Positions 54,101 to 61,605 of a stretch of DNA of 64,000 nt are shown here, piece by piece. The notes under the pieces are model-generated. The model made no database searches. It saw only the letters and a program-made list of their open reading frames with translations, and had not been told where the DNA came from. A program made the translations under genes and the position numbers. Each line of letters opens with the position of its first letter. The stretch's first letter is position 1. Origin of the DNA: Clostridia bacterium (GTDB taxonomy: Bacteria; Bacillota; Clostridia; Oscillospirales; CAG-272); NCBI GenBank assembly GCA_017416185.1, contig JAFQDF010000013.1, positions 62,001-126,000 on the forward strand, in the 5' to 3' direction.

Positions 54101-56849
54101 AAGCCTTGTCAAGATACCAGCCGAGGAAGGTATAGCCTACCTTAGAGGGTGCAAGAAGTCTTGTTTCATACTCATAATAGTGAAATGTGGGATATTCAGG
54201 ATCGTGGGTACCTGAGAATGTAGCCGCATTATAGTCCTTATAGGTTATGGTATAAGCATTAAGTTCCCACTTGGCATAAAGCTTGATAGTAGCAAGATAG
54301 CTCTTTGCTGCAAGAGAAGTAACCTTCGTACCCGAGCAATCTGCGGTAGTATACCAGCCCTTGAAGGTATAGCCTGCCTTGGTGGGATTCTTCAAGGTCA
54401 CGGAGGAACTGTATGTATAGGTGGTGGGATAGCCTGACGCGTGTGTACCCGAGAAGGTCTCGCCGCCCTGGTCGTAATACTTGATACGGTACTTGTTAGC
54501 CGTCCATACCGCCTCAAAGGTTCCGTTTGCTTTAAGTGCATAATAATTATTGCCCCAAGTGTCGGTAAACTGTGTACCGGAAGCAGAATGGAGCCAGCCC
54601 TCAAAGGAATAACCCGTTCTGGTAGGAATGGGGAATCCGCCTATAACAGAGGCATAGGTCTGACCGTACTTGAATTTATAGGTAGTACTGTAGCCTGAAG
54701 GCATAGTTCCGCTGTTCAGGTCAAAGGTCAGAGTATAGGTATCGGTAGTGGAGCCGCTTGTGCTTCCCTGCTTCCACACAGCCTTGAAGGTGGCATTCTC
54801 TGCTATTGCAAAATACTCGGTGGAGGCAAGAGAGAGGGTATAACCGTACTTTTCGTTATACCAGCTGTCAAGAGTGTAACCGCTCTTAGTCGCCTTAGGC
54901 ATAGAGCCGAAGATATCAACGTACTTGTCGCCTGTGTTGATACCGTATTTGGTGGGTCCCACCATAGTACCGCCGTTGGGATCAAAGGTTATGGTGTATT
55001 TCTTTGAAAGATCGGGGGTATTGGTATCGTTTTCCGGAGTATCGTTATCGTCGGGTGCGGGAGATGTGACCTCCTCGTTTTTCGTCCACTGTGCCTTCAG
55101 GGTGATATTTTCCGAAACATTGAAGAACTCAGATTCTGCTAATGAAAGAGTATATCCGTACTTTTCGTTATACCAGCTCTTCAAGGTATAACCGCTTCTG
55201 GTAGCTCGGGGCAATGAGGTAAACACCTCATAGTAATACTGACCCTTCTGTATCTTATATGTGGTGGAGCCTACTACAGTACCGCCGTTACCGTCGAGAG
55301 TGATAGTCCAGGTCGGCTCGGTGTCCTCGGGAGTGGTGTCGGGAGAGTTCGCTACCCATACAGCCTTGAAGGTTGCGTTTTCTGTTATTGCAAAATAATC
55401 GTTTACATTGAGGGTATAGGAATACTTTTCGTTATACCAGCCTGCAAAGGTATATCCGCTTCTGGTAGCGGTGGGGCCGTTTCCCATTACGTCCTTATAG
55501 TACTGTCCTGTCTTTATCTTGTAGCTGGATGTGCCTGACACACTGCCGCCGTTGCCGTTGAAGGTTACTGTGTAAGTGGTATCGGTAACGGTACCGGAAA
55601 GGAAGTAGTCTGCCTCGCCTGTTCGTCTTGCCGTAAGCCCGGGAAGCACCTGTCCTCCCGCCTTGTTGAACTCACAGAACGCCGCCTTTACCTGAGACGC
55701 CGAATAGTTTGATACTCCGTTGATAAGATATGTCTTTAGGGTAAAGCTGTCTCCCCATACGTTACCTAAATTATAGGTAAAGCTGCAGAGTGCGTCATAC
55801 TGATTCTGATTTAATTTGATATTATTGTCAGCTAAGAAATCGTTGACATAAAGCTCGTATTTTACAAGTGCCTGTTTAAGCAGGGTTTCAGCCTGAGCTT
55901 GGGTTATACCGTTGGGGTATTCGTTCTGTCCGCAGGCAGTTCCGTAGCCTATAGACCACTGGGAAACGTCCCAGTACGCGTATTGGCTGTAGCCTTCAAA
56001 GCCCTTGATAAGATCAACACCTGCAGAGCTTATCGAATACTTAACGTTAGCCGCACTGATAAGATAGCTCATAGAGCACCAACCGTATTTGCCGTTATAG
56101 TTACAGTAAGCCCAGCTGCCTGAAAATCCGTGAACCGTTACTGCCGCAAGCTGAGGAAGTGTTGCAACTATGGTAGCCGAGGAGGATGCGCTAGCTCTCA
56201 TATTGAGAGTAGATGCCAATACGTAATATGTACCGTAGTTTGCCTGTGAGCCGCTGTTGGAATATGCAGGCAGACCGTAGCCAAAGATATAATCGTCGGT
56301 AAGAGAATAGGAATATGTCTTTGAAACGTTGCTCTTGTTACCCTCAACGGTATATACCTTGGAGGAATCAACGCCCGTTACGATAGCAACGTGTGTTGAG
56401 TCGTTAAGGTTAGAGGGATTGTTACCGAAATAGATGATATCTCCGCGCTTGGGGGTATAGCTGCCGCCGAAAGCTCGGCTGTACTGCCAGCGTCCGTTAT
56501 TTTTGAACCAAGCCATACCCACGTCACAGCTTGCGTGCTTAGGTATAACGGACGTGGAAATACCTGCCTGGTTAGCACACCAGGACACGAACATAGCACA
56601 CCAGGCACCGGGGTTGATACCGTACCATTTGCCGTACTTGGTGTAGTTACCGCTGCCGGCAACGGTACCGCTCAACTGCGAGGAAGAATTTCCTTCCTTG
56701 TAGCCAACCTGTGTCATTGCCACGCCGATGATGTCCTCGATCTGATTGCCTGTATTGACGTGAGTGTTCTCATATGCAGCCGAGCTGTACACGGCAAACA
56801 TCGGAACGAGCATTACACATACAAGCAATACCGATACTATTCTTTTCAT
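51162..56849 (-). CDS. Giant multidomain surface protein: CHAP, SH3, lysozyme, InlB repeats, Cys modules
   Basis: 1895 residues. Signal peptide to about 25. CHAP amidase/peptidase at 36-195 (Cys 84 in GAWCAMF, His 153 in STHVAIV). SH3b at 205-265. A GH24 phage-type lysozyme at 272-418 with Glu 285 (KGFEGYSQYAYWD), Asp 294 and Ser 299 where Thr is usual. Ten InlB B-repeats at about 425-1245. About nine Cys/His modules at 1250-1600, each like TCTADGTKTARC...AKGHSY. Three repeats of about 75 residues end the protein (YGEYTT signature in the last two). It has no LPXTG or SLH. Two peptidoglycan-cutting domains on one adhesin-like scaffold suggest wall turnover, attack on neighbours or lysis. Confidence 0.88.
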   Translation of the reverse strand: MKRIVSVLLVCVMLVPMFAVYSSAAYENTHVNTGNQIEDIIGVAMTQVGYKEGNSSSQLSGTVAGSGNYTKYGKWYGINPGAWCAMFVSWCANQAGISTSVIPKHASCDVGMAWFKNNGRWQYSRAFGGSYTPKRGDIIYFGNNPSNLNDSTHVAIVTGVDSSKVYTVEGNKSNVSKTYSYSLTDDYIFGYGLPAYSNSGSQANYGTYYVLASTLNMRASASSSATIVATLPQLAAVTVHGFSGSWAYCNYNGKYGWCSMSYLISAANVKYSISSAGVDLIKGFEGYSQYAYWDVSQWSIGYGTACGQNEYPNGITQAQAETLLKQALVKYELYVNDFLADNNIKLNQNQYDALCSFTYNLGNVWGDSFTLKTYLINGVSNYSASQVKAAFCEFNKAGGQVLPGLTARRTGEADYFLSGTVTDTTYTVTFNGNGGSVSGTSSYKIKTGQYYKDVMGNGPTATRSGYTFAGWYNEKYSYTLNVNDYFAITENATFKAVWVANSPDTTPEDTEPTWTITLDGNGGTVVGSTTYKIQKGQYYYEVFTSLPRATRSGYTLKSWYNEKYGYTLSLAESEFFNVSENITLKAQWTKNEEVTSPAPDDNDTPENDTNTPDLSKKYTITFDPNGGTMVGPTKYGINTGDKYVDIFGSMPKATKSGYTLDSWYNEKYGYTLSLASTEYFAIAENATFKAVWKQGSTSGSTTDTYTLTFDLNSGTMPSGYSTTYKFKYGQTYASVIGGFPIPTRTGYSFEGWLHSASGTQFTDTWGNNYYALKANGTFEAVWTANKYRIKYYDQGGETFSGTHASGYPTTYTYSSSVTLKNPTKAGYTFKGWYTTADCSGTKVTSLAAKSYLATIKLYAKWELNAYTITYKDYNAATFSGTHDPEYPTFHYYEYETRLLAPSKVGYTFLGWYLDKACTASPVSVLAANTYDANITVYAKWQANTYTINYYDPYGEDLTGSLASGSPATHTYGTATTLKNPTRTGYVFGGWFVAGDCSGTKVTSLAAKGYTQDIDLYALWTPVTLKLSYSYRNNTSTTNNSMDTSWFPAGYAASHQYDATTTLPTPNRPGWTWLGAWYTNAACTTPAGGFMSIAADAYPDTASDGDTLKLYTKFNVNTYKITYYDQGGAAFSGTHKSGQITEFKYDTAYTLKAATKSGYTFDGWYTDPACTVKIGTALAKNTYPKDIKLYCKWVHNTATITYRNGGGTTGISTNASYWPNGLPSRAYSYGTEFDLSGLKPVRSNYYFLGWYLDKACTTSPVTSLGAYDYPDSGTTIYVYAKWEKAADHTSHTYNSAVTTQPGCTSAGVRTYTCYCGTSYTEAIAAKGHSYTNYVSNNNATCTADGTKTARCNNGCGTTNTVTDTGTKKGHSYTNYVSNNNATCTADGTKTASCNNGCGTKNTIADTGSAKGHSYDGGVITKQPTCTAAGEKVITCTVCSNSYSESVAAAGHSPISLPSVSATCTENGMSSGLKCSACDIVFMPQVVIPAKGHDYTVDSHPATCTEDGWAVYTCECGDSYTEVLTAKGHSYKVVITEVTCTEDGKKVYTCACGDSYTVVIKAEGHSYYIASTTPVSCTADGVTVYTCIHCGNSYTETVTATGHSFSEWSVTVKPTYTSKGEETRACGNCGLVERNELDMLIEPEGAYLSSEGVKLTAHKLYDVRDLFIAEGDYDTYREVKDNLLVQITSAKIGTATEYTYTVKNHGRHTVYIRYNDGSFLVLKLDVTGNEPEVMTNGLQLTIGNLEGVRVIRTAYGEYTTAGAVKRAETHRAFTQNDIKGQDSYTIQYRENGTVTVAVVYEDGYEEIFLYEVAKRIPSMVQNGNTVTFGDLDGLYNIRYAMGEYTTSSQIKAAEGSVALKSSSIVDGYITVKLEPGIYTFCVQYTDESFNYFTVTVE
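52680..52866 (-). repeat. Near-identical tandem copies of a Cys/His module
   Basis: Two units of about 120 bases encode HSYTNYVSNNNATCTADGTK nearly unchanged (positions about 52690-52746 and 52812-52866 in the compared part). High DNA identity over diverged flanking modules implies recent duplication or gene conversion. Confidence 0.75.
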
Positions 56850-56884
56850 AGTATTTCTCCGTAACGTTTTTATTTATGACATAT

Positions 56885-56912
56885 ATTATACATATTTTGG
56901 GAATATTTTCAA
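56885..56912 (-). promoter_or_regulatory. Promoter of the giant surface protein gene
   Basis: Minus strand TTGAAA (56907-56912), 16-base spacer, TATAAT (56885-56890), 36 bases before the ATG. The rest of the 56850-57037 gap holds only the terminator at 56994. Confidence 0.65.
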
Positions 56913-56993
56913 GCATTTCGTACATTTTTCAGCTTTTTCAACGAAATCGCTCCTGTTTTTTTGTATTATTAACTTATAACGAGAAATATAAAA

Positions 56994-57020
56994 ATGGCAT
57001 AAACCTGAGGCTTATGCCAT
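56994..57020 (-). terminator. Terminator of the ireB-ribF-carboxypeptidase-like operon
   Basis: ATGGCATAA ... TTATGCCAT stem with an inner CCT/AGG pairing, followed by TTTTTATA on the minus strand. Confidence 0.75.
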
Positions 57021-57037
57021 TACTGTAAAATATAAGA

Positions 57038-58390
57038 TCAACGGTTCTGCTTGTATTTTACTACCTGTCGTTTACGTGCAAGATACCTAGCCTTGAATAT
57101 CACGTATATTATGACAAGCAGAATAAATAGTGCAAACACCGTCAGCACAAGAGGATTGGTAACAAATCCAAGAATAACATCCAATACAAGAAGTCCGTTG
57201 GAGCGGTCAACATTGTTTCTGGCGATAAGATTTACCGTTCCTGCCTTTTCACCGTGAATATAGACGTTCATCTCTCCCACAACCTGTCCCTGACTGATAG
57301 GAGCCTTCAGGGTCTTGCTTTTAAGCGTATATTCCTTTGTTACCACCGATTCTATATCGGTATCGATGGGAAGAAAGGAAACAAGCTTTTCCTCGGGAAG
57401 AAGAACCACGTGATCAACCTTATTTGAAAGCTTTACAGGTACGTCACAGACCATAGTGGAGGTATCCACCAAGGTAAAGTAACCAAAATTATTATACGCC
57501 CAATCAAGCAGCATCAGAGCATCCTCATAACCGCTGACAAAGAACTTATCCTCGTTTTCTATTTCCTCTCCGTTTTCGTCAAGCTCAGGCTCAGGATCAC
57601 GTCCTCCCAAAACCACAACAACATAGGTCAGTCCCGAATTACTGCGTCCTATGGCAGTAACGCACCAGCCTGCTTTATAGCTGTATCCTGCGTTAAGACC
57701 CATAACCGAGGGGGTCAGGTATTTGGTATTGTAATAATTGGAAACAAAATAGTTTCTGTTATAAAGATTTCGTCCGTTATTCTTATTGGTCGCCTCCATT
57801 GCCACAGAAGGAGCATCGGATATCTCTATATATTTTGAAAGGGTATATGCATAACAAGAAAGCTTGACCACGTCGGCAGCAGTTGTATACGCTCCCTCCT
57901 CGTCGGTTCCTGCGGGATTGACGTACCGGGTATTCTCCATACCCATTTCCTTTGCCTTTTCGTTCATCATTGCGACAAACGTCTCCTCTGAGCCTGCTAT
58001 AGCATGGGCAAGGACATAGGCTGCATCATTACCATTTCCTATAATAAGGGCAGAAATGACCTTTTCTGCGGTAATGTTCTCTCCTATCATAAAACCGGCA
58101 GTGAGACCTGTCACCTCGGTCAGCCAGCTCTGACCTACCGTAATGACAGCGTCAAAATTATTTTCATAATGTTCTATTGCCAATATCGCCGTCATGATCT
58201 TGGTGGTACCCGCAGGGGCAATACGGTCATCGGGATAATATTCGTAACAGGTTTTTTGATTCTCTATATTATATACCATACAGCTCGACGAATAAAGAGG
58301 CGCGGGAGCATCCTTAGCAAAGCCGTACAGAGGAAGGCTCAGCATCAGCATAACCGATACCAGCAGTATAATTATAACTTTTTTAGTCAT
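57038..58390 (-). CDS. D-Ala-D-Ala carboxypeptidase homologue (S11) with degenerate active site
   Basis: 450 residues with a signal peptide (to about 25), an S11 peptidase-like domain, a PBP5-like C-terminal beta domain and a C-terminal membrane helix (about 412-435). The fold signatures are clear (NPAGTDEEGAYTTAADV, AGYSYKAGWC), but all three catalytic motifs are changed: SxxK reads GTTK (Gly 61), SxN reads NGN (Asn 119) and KTG reads NAG (233-235). Loss of the nucleophile Ser predicts no carboxypeptidase activity and poor beta-lactam binding. It could be a peptidoglycan-binding regulator. It overlaps ribF by four bases. Confidence 0.85.
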   Translation of the reverse strand: MTKKVIIILLVSVMLMLSLPLYGFAKDAPAPLYSSSCMVYNIENQKTCYEYYPDDRIAPAGTTKIMTAILAIEHYENNFDAVITVGQSWLTEVTGLTAGFMIGENITAEKVISALIIGNGNDAAYVLAHAIAGSEETFVAMMNEKAKEMGMENTRYVNPAGTDEEGAYTTAADVVKLSCYAYTLSKYIEISDAPSVAMEATNKNNGRNLYNRNYFVSNYYNTKYLTPSVMGLNAGYSYKAGWCVTAIGRSNSGLTYVVVVLGGRDPEPELDENGEEIENEDKFFVSGYEDALMLLDWAYNNFGYFTLVDTSTMVCDVPVKLSNKVDHVVLLPEEKLVSFLPIDTDIESVVTKEYTLKSKTLKAPISQGQVVGEMNVYIHGEKAGTVNLIARNNVDRSNGLLVLDVILGFVTNPLVLTVFALFILLVIIYVIFKARYLARKRQVVKYKQNR

Positions 58391-59271
58391 TTGAAATATT
58401 CCTTTGTCTTTTCAACGTCAAGGGCTATCTGACAGGATAGCTCCTCAAAGCTTGAAAACTTCTTTTCGGGACGTATCATAAGGTGAAAATCCACCATTAT
58501 GTCCTCATCATACAAATCTCCATCGTAATCAAGTATAAAGGTCTCAAAAAAAGCTTCGTTCTTATCTGTAACCGTTGGCCTTACTCCGAAGTTTGTAACG
58601 GCGGGATGTCCCATACAACTGCATATATAAACTCCGAAAGGTAGCTTTACTCTGCTTTCATCATACGACTGATTGATAGTGGGAAAACCAAGAGATCTTC
58701 CTATACCATTTCCCCGAGAAACGTGATAATCAACAGAATATGGCCTGCCCAACATCATATTTGCCGATTTGATATCCCCTATACTCAAGGCATCGCGTAT
58801 ACGTGAGGAACTTACCGCTTCACCACCGAAGTTAACCGGATCGCAAACAATCACTCTTTTGCCAATTGCTTCCATACGTTCTCTCAGCATTATGCTGTCC
58901 CCGATGGCTCCCTTGCCAAATCTGAAATTGAATCCGCATACAGCACATACACAGTTAAGCTTTCCGATTAGTATATCCGAAATAAAGTTTTCTGCAGACA
59001 TATCCTTAATTTGCGAAAAATCAAAAACACAGGCATAGTCTACACCCATAGCTGATAAAAGCTCCAGCTTTTTTTCCGTGCCGATAATACGCGGAGATGA
59101 AAAGGGATTATCTCTGAAAGTAAAAACGCAGCATTTCATAGCGCTGCATTTTGCCTGCCGTATAAGTTCACAGTGCCCAATATGCAATCCGTCAAAATTG
59201 CCGAGCGCGACTGATACAGGAAGGTCGATCTTTTCGATCTCGCTTCCCGCCTTTAAATCGTATACGGTCAT
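58387..59271 (-). CDS. ribF: Bifunctional riboflavin kinase / FAD synthetase
   Basis: 294 residues. The N-terminal nucleotidyltransferase domain has ALGNFDGLHIGHCELI. The C-terminal flavokinase domain has GRPYSVDYHVSRGNGIGRSLGFPT and VKLPFGVYIC. Makes FMN and FAD from riboflavin. It lies three bases after ireB and overlaps the carboxypeptidase homologue by four bases. No FMN riboswitch is seen upstream of the operon. Confidence 0.95.
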   Translation of the reverse strand: MTVYDLKAGSEIEKIDLPVSVALGNFDGLHIGHCELIRQAKCSAMKCCVFTFRDNPFSSPRIIGTEKKLELLSAMGVDYACVFDFSQIKDMSAENFISDILIGKLNCVCAVCGFNFRFGKGAIGDSIMLRERMEAIGKRVIVCDPVNFGGEAVSSSRIRDALSIGDIKSANMMLGRPYSVDYHVSRGNGIGRSLGFPTINQSYDESRVKLPFGVYICSCMGHPAVTNFGVRPTVTDKNEAFFETFILDYDGDLYDEDIMVDFHLMIRPEKKFSSFEELSCQIALDVEKTKEYFK

Positions 59272-59274
59272 ATT

Positions 59275-59535
59275 TTACTTAAGTCCGAGATAATTTTTAA
59301 CCAGATTGTTCATCAGTTCGTCTCTGTCGATACGGCAGATAAGTGAACGGGCATTCTTGTGGTTGGTGATGTAGGTGGGATCCTCGGACAGGATGTAGCC
59401 CACTATCTGATTGAGAGGATTATAGCCCTTCTCCACCAATGCCTGATAAACGGTCAAAAGTATGCTCTTTGCCTCAAGCTCCTTGGTATCCTTAAGTGAA
59501 AAGGTTATGGTTTTTTCTTTCTCGTTGTTTGTCAT
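59275..59535 (-). CDS. IreB family regulatory phosphoprotein (UPF0297)
   Basis: 86 residues, the usual length of the family, with [36 protein letters not shown] and [17 protein letters not shown]. In enterococci IreB is phosphorylated by the wall-sensing Ser/Thr kinase IreK and affects cephalosporin resistance. It is normally next to ruvX; here it leads ribF and an S11 homologue instead. First gene of the operon. Confidence 0.92.
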   Translation of the reverse strand: MTNNEKEKTITFSLKDTKELEAKSILLTVYQALVEKGYNPLNQIVGYILSEDPTYITNHKNARSLICRIDRDELMNNLVKNYLGLK

Positions 59536-59553
59536 CTATATCACCTCATTATA

Positions 59554-59582
59554 ATTGTACACTACAATTTAAAAATTTGCAA
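59554..59582 (-). promoter_or_regulatory. Promoter of the ireB-ribF operon
   Basis: Minus strand TTGCAA (59577-59582), 17-base spacer, TACAAT (59554-59559). Confidence 0.6.
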
Positions 59583-59629
59583 GTAGTTTTATAATATTTA
59601 AGAGAAAACCGTTATGGCGGTTTTCAACA

Positions 59630-59665
59630 ATAATTCTGCACTCTGCATTCTTCATTCTGCATTCA
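59630..59665. repeat. TCTGCATT-type intergenic repeat beside a terminator
   Basis: ATTCTGCACTCTGCATTCTT followed by CATTCTGCATTC: degenerate direct repeats of about nine bases. They are closely related to the text at 9278-9295 and 9367-9384. Confidence 0.5.
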
Positions 59666-59667
59666 AA

Positions 59668-59694
59668 AAGGCGGTGTTATCACAACACCGCCTT
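59668..59694 (-). terminator. Terminator of pduL
   Basis: AAGGCGGTGTT-loop-AACACCGCCTT, an 11-base-pair perfect stem with TTTTT on the minus strand, 12 bases after the stop codon. Confidence 0.9.
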
Positions 59695-59706
59695 AAAAAT
59701 GCAAAA

Positions 59707-60279
59707 TTACTTAACGATCTCACCCATTACCGCACCGAATGCACAAGCTGCATTGGACTCGTCGGTGTCGATGTGCATTGCAAGAGCAAAGTTAGGATTA
59801 ACTCTTACAACAACGTCACCGAAGATAACGGGTCTGTCGGTATCAAGCTTAACGCCTACTATCTCCTTATCGGAAACGCCAAGCTTCTCTGCATCAGCAG
59901 GTGTCATATGTATGTGGCGCTTAGCTGCGATAACGCCGCAGTCAAGCTCAACCTCACCGCAAGGACCAACCAGCTTGCAGCCGGGAGTACCTGCGATATC
60001 GCCGCTCTCACGAACGGGAGGAACAACGCCGAGGGTTCTTGCGTCGGTAAGAGAAACCTCTACCTGGCTTGCGGGTCTTGCAGGACCGAGAACGATAACG
60101 TTTGCGATCTCCTTCTTGGGACCTACGACGGTAACTCTCTCCTCGCAAGCAAACTGACCGGGCTGGCTGAGGTCCTTCTTGTGGGTAAGCTCGTGACCAC
60201 GACCAAAGAGGATCTCGATGTGCTCTGCAGCCAGATGCACGTGGCGGGCAGATGTTTCTACAATAAATTTGTTATCCAT
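59707..60279 (-). CDS. pduL: Phosphate propanoyltransferase (PduL-type phosphotransacylase)
   Basis: 190 residues with two PTAC-like halves. Metal-binding histidines appear in SARHVHLA and AAKRHIHMT, the duplicated signature of PduL, with GPARPASQVEVS and VRVNPNFALAMHIDTDE also typical. It exchanges CoA and phosphate on propionyl or acetyl groups. There is no N-terminal microcompartment-targeting peptide and no pdu or eut shell genes nearby, so it is probably the housekeeping phosphotransacetylase paired with an acetate kinase elsewhere. It is a single-gene unit with AAAGGAGA upstream. Confidence 0.92.
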   Translation of the reverse strand: MDNKFIVETSARHVHLAAEHIEILFGRGHELTHKKDLSQPGQFACEERVTVVGPKKEIANVIVLGPARPASQVEVSLTDARTLGVVPPVRESGDIAGTPGCKLVGPCGEVELDCGVIAAKRHIHMTPADAEKLGVSDKEIVGVKLDTDRPVIFGDVVVRVNPNFALAMHIDTDESNAACAFGAVMGEIVK

Positions 60280-60364
60280 AATATATCTCCTTTAGTATAA
60301 ATATCAATTTATTTCATTATACTATGATTAACCAAAAAAGTAAAGAAAAAAGTGAGATAAAATA

Positions 60365-61024
60365 ATGAACAATTCGCAAAAAAATGAAAATATTGAAGAT
60401 AACGGCAGTATTACCACTAAAAGAGACGGAATTTCCATCGAAACGATAACCGTTATAGGTCAGGTGGAGGGGCACTACCTCCTGCCCGAAAATCAGAAAT
60501 CCACAAAATACGAGCATCTTATCCCCCTTATCGTAGAAGCAGAGCAAAACGAGGAGATCACAGGTGTGCTTGTCATCTTAAACACAGTAGGAGGAGACGT
60601 GGAGGCAGGACTTGCCCTTGCTGAGATGATCGCGGGAATGAGTAAACCCACCGTTTCTCTCGTCGTAGGCGGAGGACACTCTATAGGAGTCCCCCTTGCC
60701 GTATCCGCAAAGCGTTCTTTTATCGTTCCCTCTGCCACTATGACGGTACACCCCGTCCGTATCACGGGACTGGTGGTGGGCGCACCCCAGACCTATACCT
60801 ATTTTGAAAAAATGCAGGAAAGGATCACGGATTTTATCACAAACCACTCAAACTGCCAAAAAGAAAAATTCGACTCTCTTCTTAAGGGAAGCTTCGATAT
60901 GGCAACGGACCAAGGAACTATCCTTGACGGTAAACAAGCGGTGGATATCGGTCTTATAGACGAGGTCGGGGGACTAAACGAAGCTTTGCGTTGTCTTAAT
61001 GAAATGATAGAACAAGACAAATAG
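60365..61024 (+). CDS. TepA-like ClpP-fold serine protease
   Basis: 219 residues. ClpP/crotonase-fold protease with the Ser nucleophile in GGGHSIGVPLA, the His in TMTVHPVR and NTVGGDVEAGLALAE as the substrate-binding strand. It matches the TepA (YmfB) branch rather than true ClpP. These proteins are cytoplasmic; the Bacillus member was linked to secretion and SASP degradation. The ribosome-binding site is weak. It is divergent from pduL and convergent with the V-ATPase operon. Confidence 0.88.
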   Translation: MNNSQKNENIEDNGSITTKRDGISIETITVIGQVEGHYLLPENQKSTKYEHLIPLIVEAEQNEEITGVLVILNTVGGDVEAGLALAEMIAGMSKPTVSLVVGGGHSIGVPLAVSAKRSFIVPSATMTVHPVRITGLVVGAPQTYTYFEKMQERITDFITNHSNCQKEKFDSLLKGSFDMATDQGTILDGKQAVDIGLIDEVGGLNEALRCLNEMIEQDK

Positions 61025-61029
61025 AAAAA

Positions 61030-61052
61030 GCCCGCGGACAAAAGCCGCGGGC
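61030..61052 (-). terminator. Terminator of the V-ATPase operon
   Basis: GCCCGCGG-n7-CCGCGGGC with TTTTTCTAT on the minus strand. It can also serve the convergent TepA-like gene. Confidence 0.85.
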
Positions 61053-61065
61053 ATTGTCTTTATTA

Positions 61066-61491
61066 TTAACCGAGGGCAACCATACTGAATACGAGTGCAA
61101 AGAGCGCAACCGTTTCGCAAAGACCGACAACGGTAATGTACTGTGAAAAGCCCTTGCCTGTCTCAGCCAGAGCATCTGCGCCTGCCGCGCCTGCCTTACC
61201 CTGGAATACTGCGGAAAACGCCATAGCCACAGCCGAAGCTATACCGAGACCCAAAAGGAATGCAGGGTCAGCGGAGGAACCCTTCATCTGCTGCATAAGA
61301 AGGAAGCCGTAAATAGTCTGGGTAAGAGGAGCACCCGCAAAAACGGTAAGAATAAAGGGTGCTGCCTTATTGGTCATATAACACTTTTTCCAAGCTCCTA
61401 TAGACGCCTGACCTGCAATACCGATACCGATAGCAGAGCCTATTGCCGCAATGCCCATTGCCAATGCTGTTGCTAAAGATCCTAAATTCAT
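61066..61491 (-). CDS. atpK: V-type ATP synthase subunit K (proteolipid)
   Basis: 141 residues with four membrane helices, a doubled c-subunit. The ion-binding Glu is likely in the fourth helix, TVVGLCETVALFALVF; in the second helix the matching position (FAGAPLTQTIYGFLL) has Gln, so each subunit would carry one carboxylate. AAGGAGA is six bases from the ATG at 61491; the ATG seven codons upstream lies before this site. It is the last gene of the operon, 114 bases after subunit I, with two hairpins between. Confidence 0.93.
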   Translation of the reverse strand: MNLGSLATALAMGIAAIGSAIGIGIAGQASIGAWKKCYMTNKAAPFILTVFAGAPLTQTIYGFLLMQQMKGSSADPAFLLGLGIASAVAMAFSAVFQGKAGAAGADALAETGKGFSQYITVVGLCETVALFALVFSMVALG

Positions 61492-61575
61492 AATATTTCT
61501 CCTTAAAATCAATTAAATATATAGAAAATTTCTTCAAATCGGGTACTGAAAAATCAGTTTTAATTCAATAAAAGT

Positions 61576-61604
61576 CCCGATTATCCGGGCGGTCCGATGA
61601 CCGC
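61576..61604 (-). promoter_or_regulatory. Two hairpins between V-ATPase subunits I and K
   Basis: On the minus strand, GCGGTC-ATCG-GACCGC (61589-61604) begins one base after the subunit I stop, then CCCG-GATAAT-CGGG (61576-61589) followed by ACTTTTATT. They may be a partial terminator or an RNA-stabilising or processing element that favours the proteolipid message, which is needed in excess. Confidence 0.5.
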
Positions 61605-61605
61605 T

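Noticed and set aside
59536-59706. FMN riboswitch ahead of the ribF operon
   Set aside because: The space before ireB is short, AT-rich and lacks the conserved multi-stem RFN elements.
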